The notes under the pieces: generated by a model
What the model saw: the letters and a program-made list of their open reading frames with translations, nothing else
Told to the model about the DNA's origin: nothing
The model's database searches: none
NCBI GenBank assembly: GCA_049306275.1
Contig: JBAQQB010000017.1
Coordinates: forward strand, 1 to 55,372
Origin: JADJTT01 sp049306275
GTDB lineage: Bacteria > Bacteroidota > Bacteroidia > Chitinophagales > Saprospiraceae
Length of the DNA: 55,372 bases
Reading direction: 5' to 3'
Made by a program: the position numbers and the translations under genes
In this document: positions 16,814 to 25,009 of the stretch, piece by piece
How the letters are laid out: the number at the start of each line of letters is the position of its first letter
Numbering within the stretch: the stretch's first letter is position 1

Positions 16814-17692
16814 TTACAGGCTGGAAGTCGGGAACCGCCTGTCTACCCGGGCTACAAAGCCCCGGAGCACCTTTCCCGTTCCGCCTACCTCGATAAATTC
16901 GGTCACACCATCGCGGATCATGTGCAGCATGGTTTGGGTCCAGCGTACCGGCGCGGTCAGTTGGTCGATGAGGTTGCGGCGGATGGTATCGGGATCGGAG
17001 GTTGGGTTGGCGTCGACGTTTTGATAGATCGGGCAGATCGGCTGGCCGAAGGGCGCCGATGCGATGGCCGCGGCCAGTTCCTCTTTGGCGGGTTGCATCA
17101 GCGGAGAATGGAATGCCCCGCCAACCTGCAAGACGATGGCTTTTGAAGCCCCCAGTTCCTGAAGGCGCGCAACAGCCTTCTCAATGCCCGGCACGGAGCC
17201 GGAAATGACCAATTGCCCGGGACAGTTGTAGTTGGCCGGCACGACAATATCATCGATTTCCCTGCATGCCTGTTCTACCAGGGCGTCATCGAGGCCAAGC
17301 ACGGCGGCCATGGTGCTCTCCTGCATTTCACAAGCCTTTTGCATAGCCATGGCTCGCTGATAGACGAGCCTCAGGCCGTCCTTAAAGGTCAGGGACTTAT
17401 TCGCCACCAGGGCTGAAAGCTCACCCAGCGAATGGCCTGCCACCATGGCAGGTTGAAAATCGTCGCCCGCCATTGCCGCTTTGACCACCGAATGCAGGAA
17501 AACGGCCGGTTGGGTGACTTTGGTCTGCTTGAGGTCTTCAGACGAGCCTTCGAACATGACGTCGGAGAGGCGGAACCCCAGGATTTCATTGGCTTCTTCA
17601 AACAGCTCCCTGGCAAGGGCGGAATTTTCATACAAGTCCTTACCCATACCTTCGAATTGGGCCCCCTGTCCGGGGAAAACATATGCCTTCAT
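16814..17692 (-). CDS. fabD: Malonyl-CoA:ACP transacylase
   Basis: A 292-residue cytosolic enzyme that moves malonyl from CoA to acyl carrier protein for fatty-acid synthesis. The N-terminal FPGQGAQ (6-12), the nucleophile elbow GHSLGE with Ser88, QACREIDD with surrounding substrate residues, and GAFHSPLM carrying the catalytic His are all visible. Length is normal. It follows folE on the same strand after an 11 bp gap, so the two are probably co-transcribed although their pathways differ. The other fab genes are not in the window. Confidence 0.95.
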   Translation of the reverse strand: MKAYVFPGQGAQFEGMGKDLYENSALARELFEEANEILGFRLSDVMFEGSSEDLKQTKVTQPAVFLHSVVKAAMAGDDFQPAMVAGHSLGELSALVANKSLTFKDGLRLVYQRAMAMQKACEMQESTMAAVLGLDDALVEQACREIDDIVVPANYNCPGQLVISGSVPGIEKAVARLQELGASKAIVLQVGGAFHSPLMQPAKEELAAAIASAPFGQPICPIYQNVDANPTSDPDTIRRNLIDQLTAPVRWTQTMLHMIRDGVTEFIEVGGTGKVLRGFVARVDRRFPTSSL

Positions 17693-17703
17693 GCTAGAAC
17701 GAT

Positions 17704-18300
17704 TTAATGAAGTTTTGCACTGATGAGGTTTAAGAATTCATTCCTGGTTTCCACCCGTTGAAACTCGCCCGTGAATGCGGAAGTGGTGGTCAGGGAGTTT
17801 TGTTTCTGCACGCCCCGCATCATCATACACATGTGGGCTGCCTCGATGACAACCGCCACGCCAAGCGGGTTGAGGGTATTGTGAATGGCATGCAGTATCT
17901 GTCCGGTAAGGCGTTCCTGTACCTGCAAGCGCCGCGCAAAGACGTCGATCACGCGGGGAATCTTGCTCAGACCCACGATATAGCCATTTGGGATATAGGC
18001 CACATGCGCTTTTCCAAAGAACGGAAGCAGGTGGTGCTCGCACAGGGAATAGAGTTCAATATCTTTCACGATCACCATCTCGCTGTATTCCTCTTTGAAC
18101 ATCGCGGAGCGAAGGATTTCCTCCGCATCCATCTCATAACCCTGGGTCAGGAACTGCAGGGCTTTTGCCGCCCGCTCGGGCGTCTTGCTGAGGCCATCGC
18201 GGGAAAGGTCCTCGCCGATGAGATCGATGATCTCCCGGTAGCGCCCTTCCAGCTCACGGGTAGTCCCGGTGTTGTATTCCTCAAGGCGTTGATAACTCAT
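17704..18300 (-). CDS. folE: GTP cyclohydrolase I
   Basis: A 198-residue enzyme that converts GTP to dihydroneopterin triphosphate, the entry to folate (and queuosine precursor) synthesis. Zinc-site residues are in SLCEHHLLPFFGKAHVAY, and the second zinc Cys is in EAAHMCMMMRGVQ. VGLSKIPRVIDVFARRLQ is the conserved substrate region. The ATG at 18300 is preferred over a frame to 18330, because the family begins near this point and a TACTTTTG -7 element lies at 18328-18335. fabD follows 11 bp downstream. Confidence 0.95.
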   Translation of the reverse strand: MSYQRLEEYNTGTTRELEGRYREIIDLIGEDLSRDGLSKTPERAAKALQFLTQGYEMDAEEILRSAMFKEEYSEMVIVKDIELYSLCEHHLLPFFGKAHVAYIPNGYIVGLSKIPRVIDVFARRLQVQERLTGQILHAIHNTLNPLGVAVVIEAAHMCMMMRGVQKQNSLTTTSAFTGEFQRVETRNEFLNLISAKLH

Positions 18301-18327
18301 GATCACAAGATTTGAAAAGCCTGGTGC

Positions 18328-18335
18328 CAAAAGTA
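18328..18335 (-). promoter_or_regulatory. Putative -7 element of folE-fabD
   Basis: TACTTTTG on the minus strand, followed by GC, matches TAnnTTTG and lies 27 bp before the folE ATG. No clear -33 element is visible. Confidence 0.5.
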
Positions 18336-18464
18336 CGAATAAAGAGCCAATCGGAGGCCCCGAGCCACGATTACTTTAGTCTGCCCGTGGTGTGCATTCA
18401 TCTAATATGCTTCTGTATTTGAGGTCAATTTAGCACATTTGCACAGAAATTTCGGAGGCGCGAT

Positions 18465-19538
18465 ATGAGTACATTGGTTGGCCAGTTTTTGAGGAGCCGG
18501 GTTTTTTCCGTCCTTTCCCAGCGGCTTGTCTATCACAGCCTGTTCTGGGTATTGTTTCTGGCCTTGCTCATTGCCACCGATCTGTTGTCTTCAAGTAGCC
18601 AGTCATTCGGCTTCTCACTTAGCAACCAACTGATCAATGTGGTCATTTACGCAGGAGTTGTGTATTTCAATCTGCTGTACCTGATTCCCAACTACCTGGA
18701 GCGAAAACGATTCCTCACTTATTTTGGCCTCTTTATCCTGGTCGTGCTCACGGTAACGCCGATCAAGGTCGTGATCTTCTATTTTAAATTTTCTGGTATC
18801 CCAGATGCGCAGGCGCTGCTGGTCGATGAAATGAACTACTATTTCCTCCCCACTTTCCTGCTGGCGGGCTCTTCCACCCTCTTCAAGATCGTCATCGACT
18901 GGTTGCGCCACCTTCGGGAAATGCAGGAGTTGGAAACCCAGACCATGCAGTCAGAGCTACGGTTTCTCAAATCGCAGATCAACCCGCATTTCCTGTTCAA
19001 CACCCTGAACAATCTGTATGCATTGACCTTGAAAAAATCGGACCTGGCGCCGGAGATCGTGCTGAAACTGTCGGAAATGATGCGCTACATGTTATACGAG
19101 TGCAATGAAAAGCAGGTTTTACTCAGCAAAGAAGTCAATTACCTGCAGAACTACCTTGACCTGGAGGCGCTTCGCCAGGGGAAAAACGTGGAGATCAACT
19201 TCAAGGTAAATGGGGATGTGGGCGACAAGAAGATCGCCCCACTAATGTTTATCCCTTTCATTGAAAACAGTTTCAAGCATGGCCTGAGTCACCACATCAA
19301 CAAGGGCTTCGTCAATATCAGCCTGGATGTGGATGAAGACACGGTACACCTCTATATCGAGAACAGCAAGCCCGATTCGTTGCCCCACCAGAACCACAGC
19401 CGCAAAAGCGGGGGCATCGGCCTGGTCAACGTCAGAAGACGCCTGGATCTGCTCTACCCGGGGCAATATGAGTTGCGGATTCAGGACGCGCCGAAAACTT
19501 ACGGCGTCCACCTCACCATCTCGCTAAAAAATTCTTAA
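18465..19538 (+). CDS. LytS/YehU-type sensor histidine kinase
   Basis: A 357-residue inner-membrane kinase. Four hydrophobic segments lie at about 27-43, 50-70, 85-105 and 125-145. They are followed by the His_kinase domain with QINPHFLFNTLNNLY (phosphoacceptor His near 173) and an HATPase domain with PLMFIPFIENSFKHG (N box) and SGGIGLVNVRRRL (G box). There is no periplasmic sensor domain, so the membrane segments probably sense the signal, which is unknown. The LytTR response regulator follows after 21 bp and is its obvious partner. Confidence 0.93.
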   Translation: MSTLVGQFLRSRVFSVLSQRLVYHSLFWVLFLALLIATDLLSSSSQSFGFSLSNQLINVVIYAGVVYFNLLYLIPNYLERKRFLTYFGLFILVVLTVTPIKVVIFYFKFSGIPDAQALLVDEMNYYFLPTFLLAGSSTLFKIVIDWLRHLREMQELETQTMQSELRFLKSQINPHFLFNTLNNLYALTLKKSDLAPEIVLKLSEMMRYMLYECNEKQVLLSKEVNYLQNYLDLEALRQGKNVEINFKVNGDVGDKKIAPLMFIPFIENSFKHGLSHHINKGFVNISLDVDEDTVHLYIENSKPDSLPHQNHSRKSGGIGLVNVRRRLDLLYPGQYELRIQDAPKTYGVHLTISLKNS

Positions 19539-19559
19539 CTTCGGAAAACTATCTGCATC

Positions 19560-20279
19560 ATGATCCAAACTATTATTGTCGACGATGAACCCCTGGCCCT
19601 TGATGTGCTGGAGACCTATATTGAAAAAATCCCCGATCTGAAACTGGTCAAGCGCTGCACCAACGCGCTGGAGGCCCGCGAGGCCCTGCAGCATCACCAT
19701 ATCGACCTGATGTTTCTCGACATTCAGATGCCCCAGATCACGGGGATCGATTTTCTTAAAACCCTGAGCGACCCGCCGCTTGTCATCTTCACCACGGCCT
19801 ACCCCAATTTTGCCCTGGAAGGTTTTGAGCTCGACGCCCTGGACTACCTGCTCAAGCCCATTTCCTTCGACCGCTTCCTCAAAGCTGTAAATCGCGCCAC
19901 GGAACAGGTCAATCTGCACAAAGCCAGCAGTGAGCATACTCCGGAAGGCGACGACTTTTTCTTCGTCAAGGCCGATAAAAAACTGGTCAAGGTCAATTAT
20001 TCAGAGATCATCTACATCGAAGGCCTCAAGGACTATGTCATCATCCGCCTGGAACAGACACGGGTGATTACCCTTCAAACCATGAAGAGCCTGGAGGACA
20101 AGCTGCCTGCCAGCAAATTCAAGCGCATTCACCGCTCCTTTATCGTCAATATCGATAAGATCCACGCCATCATCGGGAATATGGTGGAAGTGCTGGAGAA
20201 AGGACAGCCCAAGCACCTGCCCATCGGCAAAAACTACCGAGACGAGCTACAGGAGCTGATAGACAAAAGCAGGCTGTAG
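19560..20279 (+). CDS. LytTR-family response regulator
   Basis: A 239-residue two-component regulator. The receiver domain (1-120) has the acidic pair DDEP near 8-11, the phosphoacceptor Asp in FLDIQMP (about residue 54), and the switch Thr and Lys in TTAYPNF and LLKPIS. A LytTR DNA-binding domain (about 140-235) contains YIEGLKDYV and KRIHRSFIVN. It pairs with the LytS-type kinase immediately upstream. Target genes cannot be deduced, because no repeated LytTR operator pair was recognised nearby. Confidence 0.94.
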   Translation: MIQTIIVDDEPLALDVLETYIEKIPDLKLVKRCTNALEAREALQHHHIDLMFLDIQMPQITGIDFLKTLSDPPLVIFTTAYPNFALEGFELDALDYLLKPISFDRFLKAVNRATEQVNLHKASSEHTPEGDDFFFVKADKKLVKVNYSEIIYIEGLKDYVIIRLEQTRVITLQTMKSLEDKLPASKFKRIHRSFIVNIDKIHAIIGNMVEVLEKGQPKHLPIGKNYRDELQELIDKSRL

Positions 20280-20341
20280 ACAAATCTAAAAAAAATACAT
20301 AAAATTTTTTCAACAAAGCATCGGGATATATTTAAAGTTCG

Positions 20342-20424
20342 TACATTTGACCATCTTGAAAGCCGAACAAGATATAATCCCATGAATGCAAAGCCGGTTG
20401 CCCTGCAGCCGGCTTTTCTTTTTT
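20342..20424 (+). ncRNA. Candidate short transcript (promoter box plus terminator)
   Basis: A -7-like TACATTTG at 20342-20349 is followed about 40 bp later by an intrinsic terminator (20391-20424). A transcript of about 70 nt is therefore possible. It would contain a 14-codon frame (MNAKPVALQPAFLF) starting at 20382. No known RNA family is recognised. It could equally be the 3' trailer of the response-regulator mRNA. Confidence 0.3.
20391..20424 (+). terminator. Intrinsic terminator (plus strand)
   Basis: The stem AAGCCGG (20391-20397) pairs with CCGGCTT (20409-20415) and is followed by TTTTCTTTTTT. It would end the LytS/LytTR operon and/or the candidate short RNA. Confidence 0.8.
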
Positions 20425-20428
20425 AAGC

Positions 20429-20457
20429 AAAAAGGGCTGTCTTTTTCAAGACAGCCC
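20429..20457 (-). terminator. Intrinsic terminator (minus strand)
   Basis: GGGCTGTCTT (20434-20443) pairs perfectly with AAGACAGCCC (20448-20457) around a 4-nt loop. Read on the minus strand, the stem is followed by T5. It is a likely backup terminator for the T9SS gene. Confidence 0.75.
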
Positions 20458-20686
20458 CTGCTAACAAATTATAATCCCATGAACACTCTTAAGTCACTTT
20501 AGGCGTACCTTCTACCACATTTCATTTACCACCTTCCATATAGAAATACGCAAGATATTGATACGAAGTTTCCAGGATTTGAAATTTAACCAAATCCTAA
20601 CCAAATTATTTCGTGGAGATAGCTTACTTACTTCCGCATTGAATTCTACTAATAGAGCGGGAAAGGGAAACTTTCCACACAGAGAG

Positions 20687-20717
20687 AAAAAAAAAGTCGC
20701 ACGTTGCGGTGCGACTT
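20687..20717 (-). terminator. Intrinsic terminator of the T9SS gene
   Basis: A 9-bp perfect stem, AAGTCGCAC (20694-20702) with GTGCGACTT (20709-20717), is followed on the minus strand by T9. It lies 60 bp downstream of the stop codon at 20778. Confidence 0.85.
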
Positions 20718-20777
20718 CTAGCAAAAAATTCCACGAATATAAATGAATAATCTCGAACGCTTGCCGGGTCAGGGGTT

Positions 20778-23354
20778 TTAGCGAACCACCTGAAGTTTGC
20801 TGGTAAAGACTTCGCCCGTCACTGAGCGTACCTGAACGAGGTAGGAACCCGGGGTCAGGTCGTAGGCAGGCAGCACGAAGTCTTTGTTGTTGACATTGGT
20901 ATGTTCACTCACCAGGCTGCCTGTCGAAGTGAACAACCTCAGGTCTTGTATCAGGTTTTCCTTACCGTTGATATGCACCTGGACGTACTGGTCGGCCGGA
21001 TTGGGGTAAACCAGCAAGGGGTTGACAGGTGTAACAGGATCGCCGGAATTGCGCAGCGGGATGCGGAGGGAACTCTCCGGCAGGCTGACGACATCGCCTG
21101 CGCTGTTCATGGCCCTGATGTTCTCCAGCTTGAGATCGATAAAGTTATCTTTCAGGCGGATGCCTTCGATATCTTCGACGATCACGAAATCGAGCGTAGC
21201 TACAATGCCGTATCCCGTTTCGGAAAATCCGCTGGTGCGGGTCATACCCGCGTCGATACGTCCGTCAAACGGTTTTTTGGTCAGGTTTAGTACAGCTGAG
21301 TTGTACGACATCCAGCTTTGGGGCAGGAAATCGATTTGAACGCTTGCGGGATCCACCAGTTCAGCCTCATAGGCCATGGAGAAGGTGAAGCCGTAGATAT
21401 CCTTGGCTAGTTCTTCGTTGGGGTTGCCGAGCCAGATATCGAGGATCACACGGTCGCCTCCTTCTACCGGGGTGACGCTTTGCTCAAAAAAGTAGAGCGG
21501 CACGTCGATGGCGGGAGGGGTTGCCTGCGGCACGTAGGAGTGTTGCTTGAGGTAGAAGTTGGAGATAGCTACCGTATCAGCTCCGCCGACGATCCCGTTG
21601 CCATCTGCGTCGATGTGTTTTTGGTCGACCGGGAAATCGAAGAAAATATTGTTCCAGTTATCGCCATATTGGCCGAACCACTCGGTCAGGTTGGGATTGG
21701 CGCGCGCGAGGCCCACATCGCCCATGCAAAGTCCGAGCGGTAGAATGTCTTCCATATTGACTACGCCGTCGGAGTTGGTATCACCGGCCCAGACGCAGTT
21801 GTTGCCGAGGCAGAATTGGTCGGGATCGACTTCAATATTGAGCACATCGACCTCGACCTTGACGATTTTGGAAGGGCAGTTTTGGGCAGTGGAGATGCAA
21901 TATTCAAATTCAAAATCATCTACGATGCCAAAGACGTCGGGATCGGGTACGTAGACCAGGAGGTTATACCCTTCGAAGGTCTGACCATAGAGTGTGACCG
22001 TTTGCTGGCCTGGGAAATACTGAATTTCACCATAGGTAGGGTCAACGGAAACGGTCAGGTCGAATTCCGCGACCGGGATGTTGTAACTCAGGACCAGGGG
22101 AACATTCTTTGGTGTGGAGAGCTGGAAGGTATTTTGGGCGGGTATGAAATTGCTGACCGTCACATACACATCGCCGTATTCCACGCCAGAGTAGTTCGGT
22201 TTAAAAGCACGATAGATGAAGTGGTCGACGCCATCCTTGAAGCCGGGATCGGGCGTATATTCGAAGACGCCGTCGCCGAGGTGGATCACAGTACCGTTAG
22301 CCGGTTGGGTCATCACGGCGATCCCCGTCAGGTAGTCGCCGCCGATGTCGTTGGCTACGGCGTTGATCTCAAGCGCCTGGTTTTCAACGGTGGCTGCATA
22401 GTCGTCGAAGACAAAGGTATTGGGAACGTTGACGTTGAGCACGTCGATCAGCACCAGTTTCTGGTAGGTCGTGTTATTGAAGTTCTTTTCAAAGAGGATC
22501 TGGTCAGGACCGAAATAGTTGAGAGCGGGGAGGTAGATGGGATAGTCCTGAGTGGTAAAGTCAACGGTACCGTGGGATGGCCCGCTGACCAGATCATACC
22601 CATCGAGGGCGAAAAGCAGTTCGCGGGGAACGTTTTTGCGGGCGATGACCGAGACCGTATCCAGCAAGGGGAGATCGAAGGCCATGACGGAGATGGACAC
22701 GGTTGCCATGTCGCAGGTTCCCATATCGTCGCAGATGGTATAGTTGAAGTGGGCGATGCCGTAGAAGCCGGGTGCAGGCGTAAAGGTGATGAGGGTACTG
22801 TCTGCGTTGAGCGAGAACGTGCCGTTGTTCACGAGGGGAACATCGGCGATTTGCAGTTGGTTGCCGTTCCAGAAGTCGTTGAACAGCACATCGATCTCGA
22901 CGGGAGTTTCCTGGTCTGTTTGGGCGAAGTCGTCTACAGCGGTAACGATAGAAGGAACGATATTGACATTGATGACCAGCGTGATGTTGCGGTACATGCC
23001 GTTTACAAAACGCCAGTATTTGACAAAGATGGTATCGACTGCGGGGGAAGTAGCGGTAGGAATGTATGTCAGGAGGTTATTGCCCGGAACGCCCAAATGG
23101 CCGGGGCCGGGAAGGTCTGCGGTACCGAAAACCGGATATTCGAGATGTTGGTCAATCTCGGGAAGATAGGGAGGGTTCGAGTAGAAGGAATAAAGCAGGG
23201 TATCTCCGATGAGCACATCGAAGGTCTTGAATTCCAAATCCCCCTGGGCACGGGCCGTATGACTTCCCAGCAGCAGGGTCAGGAGACCCCACAGGAAGAA
23301 CGGCACGAGTTTGAGACCGAGTCGAGATACATTCATGGACCGTGGATTTTTCAT
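20778..23354 (-). CDS. T9SS surface protein with cadherin-like, dockerin-like and cohesin-like modules
   Basis: An 858-residue exported protein. A signal peptide (cleavage near SHTARAQ) is followed by at least two Big_9/cadherin-like domains (about 130-400, with the recurring VEIDVLFNDFWNG and LEINAVANDIGG type of start). Two dockerin-like calcium loops follow, DTNSDGVVNMED (near 520) and DADGNGIVGGAD (near 580). A cohesin-like beta-sandwich (about 625-760) and a T9SS C-terminal sorting domain (about 775-858, LLVYPNPADQYV) complete it. It should be delivered to the cell surface by type IX secretion. It lies head-to-head with a cytoplasmic helical protein gene, as does the paralogous arrangement at 41.7-45.6 kb. 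Calcium binding and assembly roles are inference. Confidence 0.88.
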   Translation of the reverse strand: MKNPRSMNVSRLGLKLVPFFLWGLLTLLLGSHTARAQGDLEFKTFDVLIGDTLLYSFYSNPPYLPEIDQHLEYPVFGTADLPGPGHLGVPGNNLLTYIPTATSPAVDTIFVKYWRFVNGMYRNITLVINVNIVPSIVTAVDDFAQTDQETPVEIDVLFNDFWNGNQLQIADVPLVNNGTFSLNADSTLITFTPAPGFYGIAHFNYTICDDMGTCDMATVSISVMAFDLPLLDTVSVIARKNVPRELLFALDGYDLVSGPSHGTVDFTTQDYPIYLPALNYFGPDQILFEKNFNNTTYQKLVLIDVLNVNVPNTFVFDDYAATVENQALEINAVANDIGGDYLTGIAVMTQPANGTVIHLGDGVFEYTPDPGFKDGVDHFIYRAFKPNYSGVEYGDVYVTVSNFIPAQNTFQLSTPKNVPLVLSYNIPVAEFDLTVSVDPTYGEIQYFPGQQTVTLYGQTFEGYNLLVYVPDPDVFGIVDDFEFEYCISTAQNCPSKIVKVEVDVLNIEVDPDQFCLGNNCVWAGDTNSDGVVNMEDILPLGLCMGDVGLARANPNLTEWFGQYGDNWNNIFFDFPVDQKHIDADGNGIVGGADTVAISNFYLKQHSYVPQATPPAIDVPLYFFEQSVTPVEGGDRVILDIWLGNPNEELAKDIYGFTFSMAYEAELVDPASVQIDFLPQSWMSYNSAVLNLTKKPFDGRIDAGMTRTSGFSETGYGIVATLDFVIVEDIEGIRLKDNFIDLKLENIRAMNSAGDVVSLPESSLRIPLRNSGDPVTPVNPLLVYPNPADQYVQVHINGKENLIQDLRLFTSTGSLVSEHTNVNNKDFVLPAYDLTPGSYLVQVRSVTGEVFTSKLQVVR

Positions 23355-23526
23355 TTACATTCGCGCCACTAATATACGGTTAATTCTACTTACGCGCCAA
23401 CAAGCCGGGAAAAAAGATTTTGTTGTCTGGACGCCAAAACCGGCCGACGGTCACTTCCCGGAGGATAATGGGCGGATTTTTCGACGGAAATGGTTATTTT
23501 GGCAAGTTAAAAACGCTGGAGACGGC

Positions 23527-24954
23527 ATGCAAAATTTAAAGATCTACTCGGTCCTTCAACAGTTTTCCAAAATTGAGCAGAACAGGTTCCGCAAGTACCT
23601 CTGTTCTCCTTATTTCAATGCCAATCAGGATCTTATCGACCTGTACGACATGATGATGGCCGGTATGAACGGCAATGGCCAGGGGGAAGAGCAGGAGAAA
23701 GAGGAGCTATGGGCCCGGCTCAATCCCGGCAAACCCTATGACGATGTGCGCATGCGGAAGTACTTCTCCGACCTGCTCAAATTATTAGAGGGTTATGTCG
23801 CCCAGGAGACATTTCAGGAGAACCCCCTGCACCAGGCCACCTATTTGATGGACGCGGTCATACAGCGAAAAATGGCCAAGCTCTACAACAACACCCTCAA
23901 ATCGGCCCGGCGGTTGTCGGACCAGCAGCAGTACCGTCCGGCAAACTATTTCTACCACCAGTACCAGATCGAGAAGAACTACTACCGCCTGAACCGCTCG
24001 CTAGGGAAACGCGACATCCAGACCAACGTGGAGGAGATCGCCAACAACCTCGACCGGTTTTACCTGGCGGAAAAGCTGAAATATTACTGCGACGTGCTCA
24101 GCCAGCAGTACGCCGTTTCTTTTGAGTACAAGATCCTTTTTCTCGAGGAGATCATCGCGCACATTGAAAAGTACCGCCACCGCTACGAGGAGGTCCCCCC
24201 TATCGCCGTTTATTTCCAAATATACCTGGCCTATACCGATGGCGACAACGAGGCGCACTATTTCAAGTTGAAGGATTTGCTGGAGAAATACGGCCTGGAG
24301 TTCCCCAAAGAAGAAGCGCAGGAGATCTATACCTTTGCCATCAACTACTGCACCCGCAAGATCAACAAGGGCAACCAGGCCTTCCTCAGGGAGTATTTCG
24401 ATCTGTACAAGGACTTGCTGAAAAAGGACATCCTCATCGTCGACGACGAGATGGAGCCGGGCTTGTTCCGGAACATCGTGGTGGTGGGGCTGCGTCTGGG
24501 CGAAATGGCCTGGACGGAGCAATTCATCCACGATTACCAGCGTTTCCTGCCCGAAGCGCAGCGCGAAAACACGGTGTCGTTCAACCTTTCCCAGCTATAT
24601 TTCTACAAGCGCGACTACGACAAGGTAATCGAGACGCTGCGCCATGTGGAATACGAAGACGTGATCACCAACCTCAACGCCAAGACGCTGCTGCTCACCA
24701 CCTACTACGAGATCGACGAGATCGAGCCGCTCTATTCGCTGATGGAGAGTTTCCGGGCTTACCTTAACCGCCACAAGGACATCTCATCGCGCCGGCGGCG
24801 GAGCTTCCTGCAGTTCATCCGTTTCGTCAAAAAACTCACCAAGACCATGCCGGGCGATCTGAAGCGGATCGAGGCTCTGCGGGAGGAGTTGAACAACACC
24901 AAAGGCGTGGCCAGTTCGCAGTGGATTGCGGAGAAGATCGAGGATCTGGTGTAA
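23527..24954 (+). CDS. Uncharacterised helical protein, paralogue A
   Basis: A 475-residue protein with no signal peptide or membrane segment, predicted almost entirely alpha-helical and TPR-like. It is a clear paralogue of the gene at 41665-43086. Both share an N-terminal L-x2-FSK-x-E block, SPYFN/SEYYN near 27-31, and PGKPY[DE]D near 73. Both also share an INYC-x-[RK] block near 275, RN-x-V-x-LGL, a V-E-Y-E-D/SEYED block, NL-x-AKT, and a C-terminal W-x8-L ending. No catalytic motif is recognised. It is divergent from the T9SS dockerin-like gene across 172 bp. The ATG at 23527 is chosen over a frame open to 23311 that would overlap the divergent gene. A bidirectional terminator follows the stop codon. 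Confidence 0.82.
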   Translation: MQNLKIYSVLQQFSKIEQNRFRKYLCSPYFNANQDLIDLYDMMMAGMNGNGQGEEQEKEELWARLNPGKPYDDVRMRKYFSDLLKLLEGYVAQETFQENPLHQATYLMDAVIQRKMAKLYNNTLKSARRLSDQQQYRPANYFYHQYQIEKNYYRLNRSLGKRDIQTNVEEIANNLDRFYLAEKLKYYCDVLSQQYAVSFEYKILFLEEIIAHIEKYRHRYEEVPPIAVYFQIYLAYTDGDNEAHYFKLKDLLEKYGLEFPKEEAQEIYTFAINYCTRKINKGNQAFLREYFDLYKDLLKKDILIVDDEMEPGLFRNIVVVGLRLGEMAWTEQFIHDYQRFLPEAQRENTVSFNLSQLYFYKRDYDKVIETLRHVEYEDVITNLNAKTLLLTTYYEIDEIEPLYSLMESFRAYLNRHKDISSRRRRSFLQFIRFVKKLTKTMPGDLKRIEALREELNNTKGVASSQWIAEKIEDLV

Positions 24955-24990
24955 AAAAAATCCCCTCCGGACAACCCGGAGGGGATTTTT
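24955..24990. terminator. Bidirectional intrinsic terminator
   Basis: The stem ATCCCCTCCGG (24960-24970) pairs perfectly with CCGGAGGGGAT (24976-24986). It is flanked by an A tract and a T tract, and lies between the convergent helical-protein and TonB-receptor genes. Confidence 0.92.
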
Positions 24991-25009
24991 ATTTCAGGTC
25001 TGGCTGCGA

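Larger units (their letters stand above)
20280..20777. other. 498 bp intergenic region with hairpins and micro-ORFs, no gene called
   Basis: Lies between the response regulator and the convergent T9SS gene. It holds a TACATTTG promoter-like box (20342-20349) and a plus-strand terminator (20391-20424). Two minus-strand terminators are present (20429-20457 and 20687-20717). Two micro-frames, of 14 and 7 codons, are each preceded by TATAATCCC (20381 and 20479). Longer open frames here run through terminators and look spurious. Confidence 0.6.

Noticed and set aside
20512..20746. Two small frames of 62-70 codons after the LytTR regulator
   Set aside because: They run through the terminator at 20687-20717; no family features and poor start context.
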